From the NCBI RefSeq assembly GCF_000003815.2, contig NC_049980.1, forward strand, positions 33,294,673 to 33,358,672: 64,000 nt of DNA, read 5' to 3'. Under the pieces are notes generated by a model. The model was not told where the DNA came from. It saw only the letters and a list, made by a program, of their open reading frames with translations, and did no database searches. This stretch comes from Branchiostoma floridae. Its lineage: Eukaryota; Chordata; Leptocardii; Amphioxiformes; Branchiostomatidae. Shown here in pieces: positions 25,126 to 34,445 of this stretch. The position numbers were made by a program, and so were the translations under genes. Each line of letters begins with the position of its first letter. Within the stretch, counting starts at the first letter, position 1.

Positions 25126-28100
25126 ATCTATCTCTCACTCTATAGTCCCGACCTGTTGTCATGTTTATACTGTATATGAAGTAGCAGTCCCTATGCTTGA
25201 CTTCACTCCGCTTTGTAAAGCTTACCCCCGTTTCGCGCCGTGGGCTCCAACTGCAAACTCCTTGGGACTAAGGTGTGACCCGCCACGTTTCCTCCATTTA
25301 AAAGGGGCCCTGTTGGGAGATATGGGGCGATAGTTTCCATGTACTTCATACTCCTCATCCTCACCCCCCTCCCTTCCCACCCCCCTGCAGCCAACCCCCC
25401 CTGCTTGCTCGCAGCCCCCCCTTTTCATCAGCAAAGTGCAGTGTGACTCCTCTCTCTGTGGTCCCAGCAACTGGAGTAACCAATGTGTCTCAACACGACC
25501 AATTTTTCTTTCAACTAAAATGCAAAAAAGAATTAAGATTAAACTTTATTCCATATGCACAAGACCATATTCATCAGTAAAACATCACCTTTTTATACAG
25601 ATCATTCATTCATAAACAACATATTTGTCAATGCTGAAATAAATGAGGTCATATCATTTTGGATCGTACCACTACGTCCCAGTGGCTCCTCCCAATGAGT
25701 ATCCCCAAAAATTTCTCTACGATCCACCGAAGTTGGTTACTACAGTTGGGTATCCTGTCTCCGCCAGACCACGTTTTAACGCCAACGTTTGTCGCTGCCG
25801 AAGCACTTCTCTTGTTAATCTCCCTTCCTCCACACAGAAGCGCCGCCACCTTCCTGTTCGTACGAGTCTTCCACACGGTAGTCTGGTATATCGCGTACTG
25901 CAATGCTTGATATAAGTTATGTAATAATAGCAATACGATGATGAAATTGATGCCTAATTGACACTGGCCCTCTCTCCAACACTCCTCTTGTCCCCGACCC
26001 GCTATGGAACGTTGCCCCGCCCGGCCTGGCATGGTCCTGTTGATCCGAATCCGGTCCGCTCGAATTCCGTTCCGCCCGGCCCCGGCCCGTTACCACCTCC
26101 TGTCCCGACCACCACCACCGTACCACCACTCTCCAGTACAAAGCAACCGTTACCGTCCCCGACTGCACTGGCCCTGAGCGGTATGTCCCAGTGTGTAGGC
26201 ACACAAGTTTCTACACATCATGACTTATATTTTCCACTCACTCTTATCATAATAGAAGTCAGTCTCGTTTAAGTGTCCCACACTCTCACGGTTGGTATTA
26301 AAGAAAAGGACGAAAAACAGACAGACAGCAGTGTAGTTGCTGTTTAGGGGGTTCTTTCGGGGCATGTGAGATGCTTATGCAGTGGAATTCTGGAGTTTAA
26401 GTCAGACCTTCCTGTAGTCCATCTCAACTGTGGTGTTGTAGTTGTACAGTGTGGTGCTGTGTCTGAAAGCTGTATATTTTATTTTGTCCCAAAGAATATC
26501 AATCATATAAAGAAAACTTCAGTGTTTTTTTTTTGCCGACTGTTACCAAATATTATTTTGCGGTTGACCTGTTGCTGTATTGTAGATATTGACCAAGAAA
26601 TCTTCTTCCTTCCTGATAACAAAATAAGAAGGACCCTCCAAAACTTTCAGTTCTGTAGTTCTAAACCAGTCCGTACTTTCCTGTTCCATTTCTGTATTTT
26701 ATTAACCAGTACATTTTACGTTTATTTATGGGATGTTTTTCCCAAAGAAGGACTAAAAAACTGAAATTTTTTCTCCTCGTAGAGTGTGTGTGTTTACTTT
26801 TTGTTTCGAGTAGACATATTGGTTTTGTCGGAGAGCAAGGAATGATACGTGACTGTTGTTTTTCTCCCCTGTTCACAGCATTTTGACCATATCGGCCGAC
26901 TTGAACACAGCCTGCGCATGTCTACTCGACATTATTCCTGTCCTGGAAGACGTAAGTACTCGGGGATTGAAATTCTTTATAGAAAATCCTGAAGTGTATA
27001 TTCTCAATAGTCAAAAGGAATTTGGAGCCCAGATGGTATCTGGGTCCATTGTAAGCTACCTCTCAGCAGGGTTCTATCCAGGATTTTATTTTAGCATGCT
27101 GTAGTGGTAATGGCAAGCGACCAGTCTGGTTGAAAGAAAATTCTAAAGTGTCCTTCGTCAAAATGAATTTGGAGGCCTGATGATTGCAGTGTCCATTCTA
27201 GCCAGGATTTTATAAGCATACTGTTATGGTAGTCGCAAACCACCTATCTGGGGGATGATGTGACTTTTTGGCCCTCGGGATTTTAAAAATGTAGGACAAA
27301 ATTTGGCAGTGTAAGGGTACCCTTTGGGTGACAGTTCTTTTTCATCACATGTATGATGTATCAGATCAACAAAGTTCGATATCAACATTTTTCATATTTG
27401 ATCATACATATCATCAGAATAAGTAAAGACTAGCAAAGTACAACTACGCTAGTTCAAAATTAGCGTAATGCCCTCATGTAGCAAATAATAACCAGTTATG
27501 CTAAAAGTGCTCTTGCTAGAACCTTGTCTCATTTTTGCCTCCTATGAAAGTGAAAGTGTAGTGAGAGTGAAAGTGAAGTGAAAGTCTCCTGTGTGTCACC
27601 CCAGTACCAGAAGCACTACCAGGGGCACAAGGACCTGAACGTTATGCTAAAAGTGCACTAGCTAGAACCTTGTCTCACCTTTGCCTCCTTTGAAAGTGAA
27701 AGAAGTAAAAGTGAAGTGAAATTAAAAGCCTCCTTTGTTTTCTCTCCCAGTACCAGAAGCACTACCAGGAGCATAAGGACCTGAACTTCAACTGTGAGCT
27801 GCGCATGTTGGTGCATCAGAGCCAGGCGGGCTGCATCATCGGCCGCGCAGGCTTCAAGATCAAGGAACTGCGTGAGGTGGGTCATTTACATATTCTCTAA
27901 ATTCTTCATGTTTGTGTAAAATGGAAATAAAAAAATCCTTCTGATAACTTTTTGGCAATCTCTGATCAAAATTGCATGAAAAATGCTGCTATTTGGGTCA
28001 TCCGGCTAAGAAAATGCATCACCGTTGCAGCGGACTAGTACAAAAATGGTTTCGCTGGCCGACCAACTACTACTCTCACAAAAAGTAATACAACCCACGG

Positions 28101-31100
28101 GCTTTTCAGGAAATATGACAAATCTATGTTTAGCTATAATGATCACCAAGCAAAAGGGAGCAAAAGTTAGGGAGACAACCGCGCACTTACGGTCTATTGC
28201 AGCACCCTTCCGCCAACTCCGGTCAGATTTTAACTCCAACCTGGAACCTAAGAAAGTTTGGCATAATGTGCTATGATTACTACCAACTCATGAGCTTCCA
28301 CGATGACTGACATCTTGTTTTTTTTTTTTTTTCAGCAAACCGAGGCAAACATCAAGGTGTACTCTGAGTGCATGCCGGGCTCCACAGAGAGAGTCGTCGC
28401 CTTGACCGGTACGTTCTACAAGTTATGTCATACTTTGTTAGATATGGGTGTTTCAGGCCAGTCCTACGGTATACTATGGGCACCCACTTGTATCAGATGA
28501 AATAAGTCAAACACACAATGATGTAAATAGTACCACTGTTACATATTTTGTCTGACCCTGACCTCTTCCCTCATGACCGCAATGAGAACCGGCATGTGGG
28601 CCGACATGAGCTTTCATGAATAAACAAAGGTTCAAACAAACAAACAAACACTTTGTTTTGTGGTCAAAAATTGATCTGCATGTATTTTTTGTGGTTTTCT
28701 ACAGGAAAGCCGGAGAAATGTGTCGGTGCCATCAAGAAAATCATCGAGCTCCTGCAGAAAGTAAGAGTTCTTGACAAGTTGACATATTTTTTATCCTTCT
28801 ACCACTTTTGTACAATAATGTACCTAGGGGTGGGTACCAGTATAATGACTTCTACCAACACAGATGAACTTTCAAGTTAACATTCTCTGATCTTGCTTCT
28901 GTCTCCAGGCCCCCATCAAAGGACAGAACATCCCCTACGACCCGTTCATGTACGATGAGTTCTACGCGGCGGAATATGGCGGCTACACGTCATACGACGA
29001 CCAACGCGGCGGCGGTGGCCGTGGCGGCGGGGACCGGAGGGGCGGCGGTTTCTCCGGGCGAGGCGGTTCCGGGGGCGGTCCCAGAGGGCGTGGCGGCCCT
29101 CCACGAGGCCATCGCGGTGGCCCTGGTATGTTGGATGCTATTATCCGAAATATTCTGTCATGTTATTGAAGGAAGGTCTGTTCAAATACTTTATGTCATC
29201 ATCTAACTACGATATACTGGAAAAACTCTGTAAGTTTGTCCACACATGCTTTAAGAAGAGAGAAGAAGCACGTACTTTATAGTATATGTATAGTTTTCCG
29301 TTTACCCCCTTTAATTTGGCTTTGTACCAATCTGACTGCATTTAGCCCCAATGGGGCATGAATATGCAATAAACTTCATTGTCATTGTCATTATCCAAAA
29401 ATTCTGATACACGCAATTCTTTATACACAAGGCTGTCAATGTATGTACAAGGATTTGTCTCAATGGACCTGAAGTGCAAATATAAACACATCATGACATG
29501 AAAATAGGAAAAGAAGGAAAATATATTAAAGAATGTTTTGACCTTAGAAATTCCTACAATTATTGTAAAAACCCTTGTCCAATACTAGTATACTACTGGT
29601 ACACACTCCTGTATAGAGTAATTCTTCCACTGGTTGTGACAGAGAAGTTAAAGTAAAAGTTCTTAAAGTTCAGTAAGTGCTTTACTGGTTTGAGATCACC
29701 TTCACTTTCTTCCTTTCTCCACTGAGGATCGTTTTTCCGTCCCGTTCTGCAGGAGGTCAGGGGTCGCGGATGGGCGGCAACATGGGTCACCGCGACAACT
29801 TCCACGGCGGTCACGGCGGCGGGAGGGCCGGCGGGCCCCGCATGATGCCCTCGGAGATGAGGTCTGGCCCCCCTCCCAGCAGGGGGCTGGGAGGAGGGGG
29901 GCCGCCCCCCATGCGCAACAGGGGGGGTCTGATGTCCCAGGGGGGGCAGGGAGGCAGAGGCGGCATGGGCGGCAGGTGGGGAAATTTCGTCTTCTTACAA
30001 AACTTTGCAACTGAACAGTTTCAAGTAAAGTTTATCTGTAATTCCCAACACAATAAAATTTAACTTTTGAGTTTTCTTACTGACCAACTCCAGTCTTGTT
30101 ATAGATTTATGACTAATTACTAATTGAGTTTTTTTAGTGCTTCAGTACTGGGTTGATAACTACGTAGCTGAAGGCATGGTTATGTCTTGTTCTTTTCTGA
30201 GCTGGTATGAGATATTGATAGCCTCCACCAGGCCTTCCTACGGGGGTGCGGGGAGATCGTAGATTTCATTTAAAAAATTGGGAAATAGGTCAGGGCAGTC
30301 AGTTCACACTAAGGTTCATGTTTTCCCTCCTGGCCAGCCAACTCCTCTGTTAGCAAAACTCCCCTGGCAAATTGTTCTCCCTATAATAGCCAGTGCAGGC
30401 AGTCTGGTAGAGACTAAGATACTGAGCCGGTGTTCTGTCTCCTTGCACTTGCAGTGACCGGATGGGCGGCTACGGAGGCGGTGGCCGCGACTTTACCCGG
30501 GACGACTATGGTGGCGGTAGCCGGTTCAGTAGAGACCGGGACCGTGACGGAATGGGCGGTGGTGGCGGTGGCGGCTTTGGTGGAGGCGGCGGCGGAGGCG
30601 GCTTCAGATCGGGCGGCAGTGATCATGGTGAGAGGGTGGTTCTTGTGGTCAGCAAGTTATCAGTGGTGGCTAGTGGCTGTAAGATGTCCCTGTAGCTCAA
30701 CCGGTTGCAGCCTCAGAGTTGAGCTTCTGGTTGCAATTAGTTAGTAACTGGGAGGTTCAAGTTCCTGGCATCAGGACATTGCGGCTAGGGCATCAACTGT
30801 CTTTCAGAAGGGATGTAAAATGGGATTCCGAGTTTGAGGAGGTGTCTCGCTGGGAAGGGCATCTTGTTTGGGACTGCTCGCTTGTGGATGAGACATAAAA
30901 TGCAGGTCCCGTGTTCTTGAGCGCATTTAAGGGGGAAGGCTAGTAATCCCTCCTTGTGAAAATATAGCCTACTACTGTAACAGCAAGAAAAATTGCTGCC
31001 CTTTGTATCCCATAAGGCAAAGACCTTTAGACTAAATAGCATGTAGGCCCTGTAGGACATACTGCAAATCATGAAACATTTGCAGTGCTTTTATTTTCAT

Positions 31101-34100
31101 GGTGCCCTCTTTACTGCTAGTGAACCCATGTCAATGAATACGACTCTCTTGTAAGAGTCTATGACTACTGTACTACAGAATTGTTTCAATCACTATTTCA
31201 AGCACAGCAAAAACCTCCTTTTCTACTCCTACCGCAAAATGAAACCACCAAGATGCAGGGTTGGACAAGTTTTCTAAAATTCACTTGTCCTATCGGGCAA
31301 GCACATAAAAGATTTACTTGCCCGAACCAATTTTTTCACTCAATTCACCCAAAATTTGAATGTCACTGTCACAACTAATACTAAAGGCATTTTCACTTCC
31401 AGCAATGGAATTTTCTGTTGACCATTGCTTGATGTCATGACAGTAAAAAGTAACAAGTATATCAAAATTGCACTCAATCAATGGAAAAATCTTACTTGCC
31501 CGATCGGGCAAGTGGTGTAGGTCATGCACTTGCCCGAACAGCACTTTCACTTGCCCTGGACAATAGGGCTAGTGGACTTGTCCAACCCTGCGATGTAGTA
31601 ATGAACTATATATAACAGAACAAGCCTATGCCAAGGATATGTGCCAGCTAGTGCAATGGAGGACGGATGTCCCCGGGGACTCTTGTTGCATGTTGAAATT
31701 TTAATGGGAAGATCCAGCTCCCCATAGATAAAGCCCCGATGATTGAACGTGTGTGGACAGAATGGGGTGGATAGACTTGTCCCCTGGGGGCTATAAGTTA
31801 ACCTTGATGTGTTGGAAGGTGCAAGGTGATGAAATAAAGGTTAGCGTTGCAGGATTGTAAATTCATTTTTCCGATCAGGTGAACCGATGCACGGAACCTA
31901 GAGCTTGAGCTTCAACGTAAAATATATGGGTGCTTAACAGTAGATTAAGTTGAATGTCAGCAAACCTAAGTACAGTTTACCTTACTGAATCTGTTTGGAG
32001 CTTGGGCCTGAAATTCTATTGTTAGATTCAAAATTTTAGATAAGCAAAACACGTACAACAATGGTTTTCCAAATTTTTTTTTTGGACGCATAAATGTCAA
32101 AAATATCATTTGCCCATTTTTGGACCAGAAATGTATGTTATTGGCTTCCGTGCCCCTAGGTAATAAAGCCAAATGTGTATAATAAAGTCCAGTTGTACAT
32201 GTGTCTGTTTTCTCTCCCACAGGATTTGGCACTGGAGGTAACATCACTTCAACACAAGTCACAATTCCCAAAGAGGTAAGCTTCTATTCCTATATTCTTT
32301 TAATTTCCTAAGAAAGATTTCTTGATAAGAACTGTTGTTTTTTCCAGTAACCTGACTGACCTTAGCCTTTTTTGGTTGTTAGGGACTTAGAGTTTTTGAT
32401 CTGAGTGATGAAAATGTTGTAGAATATTTTCCAACACGTTCCCCTCATTACTGTTGAAATAGATAATCGTGCTTGTACAAGTATATCTGACAGTGTATAA
32501 TTAGAATGTGCATGTGATGTTGAAAAGTGTCCTGATAGATTTCAGGATACTGTAAATGCATTAAAGTTCGCTGGGATTTAATTTCAAATAGCGGGAAAGG
32601 GGACTTTTTGCGGTGGGTTTAAATTCACGGTAGCACCATGTACTGTGGTCTCTTACTGCAAGGGAAAAATGTTCGCGGTGGTTTTAAGTTCACGGTGAAG
32701 CGGCCACCGCGAAAACTGCAAACATTAATCCACCGCGAAAGTTTCTGCATTTACAGTAAAGTTTTATGATTGACCTACAACTATGGCCTTGTGATAGTTT
32801 CTTGTTTAGAGAATCAGCAGTTATCTGAAGTGTAAGCTTTTCAGTGAACTTAATGGGTTGTTTCCTTATAGGATAAAGATAACTTTCGATTTTCGTCCTC
32901 GTAGCTTGCGGGTTCCATCATAGGCAGGGGCGGGTCCTGCATCTGAATCTCAGTTCACCAGGTTTTAAACCATAGATTTGTATGTTAATGAGGTGTTGAC
33001 GATTCTAAGAAGATGGTTCAGATGAAGTCAAGACAAAGTTGGTTGTTATTGACTCCTGTTGTTCGAGTTCAAGATAACTTTGAATTCGATTTTTGTCCTC
33101 CCAGCTCGCGGGCTCGATCATCAGCAGGGGCGGCTCTCTCATCCTAATCTGAATTTGCCATAGGTTTTAAACTATAATGTACTATGATAATGAAGGGAAG
33201 ACAATTCTAAGATAACTTTTGATTTTTCGTCCCGACAGCTTGCGGGCTCAATCATCGGCAGGGGCGGGTCTCGAATCCGGACCATCCGCGAGAGGTCGGA
33301 GGCTCAGATCAAGATCGACGAGCCGCTGCCGGGCTCGACGGACCGCATCATCACCATCTCCGGGGACAACGACCAGATCCGGAACGCGCAGTTCCTGCTG
33401 CAGGAGAGGTGGGTGTGGCGGGGTGGGCAGGGGGCGCTCTTGTTTCCTGTGAGAGACACGATCCGCAAAATTCCGGGTCGGGGCTGAACCGTAAAATTGC
33501 TGACGCAAAATGTTGAACGTACCCAAAATTTCTGACAGTTTTCGAGCAATCATAATTCTTTTGAACAAAGTCTCCTTCGTTACACAACCTTCTGTAATTT
33601 TTCAGTAAACGTTTTGACGACCATCTGTTGTCGTCATCAAGACAGATGGTTGTCGAAACGTTTATTGAAGAATTAAAGAAGGCTGTGTAAGGAAGACAAC
33701 TTTGTTCAATTGAGCTACCAACCTGATGAAACTATTTACGGACATCGTAATCTTTAATCTTCACCTGAAAGCTCATCTGTGTTGGCAGAAGTTAAACTGT
33801 AGTTCCCAACACACACAAAAAATCTGTCAGAAATTTGGGCAAGTCCAATTTTTTTGCATTGGCAGTTTCAGTTCAGCATCTGATCCAAAGTGACTTCTAC
33901 CAACACAGATGAATTTTTCAAGTGACAATTCACTTCAATACTCACACTTTACTTTCACTTTGTGTTGACTTGAGTTTTTCAAATTCTGGGCCCCATTTTT
34001 CTAAGATGTACAATGTTAACTTCAATTCCTCCGAGCATCTTGTGGACCAGCTCTGACCTGTAAGGTTGCTGTCAACAGTTTGATCGCCTTAAAGAATAAT

Positions 34101-34414
34101 TCATGCACAATTTCAGTGGACAAAGTAGGGCTTTTCCTTGTCCATAGGAGATGAAACATTTCTAGTAACGTGTCCTTATGGAAGACATATTTCTATTATA
34201 GCATTCTCGGCATTGCCTAGCTGAAAATTCCATGCGATTTGAGTACAAACAGCACCTTCCTGTGGTGTCAGAGTTGGTCCTCGGAGCTCAGCCCAAATTG
34301 GGACGTGTTTCTTCACATCCAGTTCAAAACAAGACTTGGATATTTGGTGTCCTCCACAGCAGACAACCGGGCCCTTTTTGGCACAGGGTCGGATGGTTCG
34401 TGTCTACGTGCTGC

Positions 34415-34445
<31 letters not shown>

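Noticed and set aside
25643-26272. Overlapping frames of 80-130 codons on both strands
   Set aside because: No recognised domain, and exon 5 of hnRNP K crosses the region in another frame. A transposase remnant is possible but not supported.
29677-30744. Long Ala/Val-rich or Pro-rich frames near hnRNP K exons 11-12
   Set aside because: Off-frame or antisense readings of the Gly-rich exons; they run past the splice sites.
33219-33587. Several open frames on both strands around the KH3 exon
   Set aside because: They are shadows of the GC-rich KH3 exon 14 in other frames.
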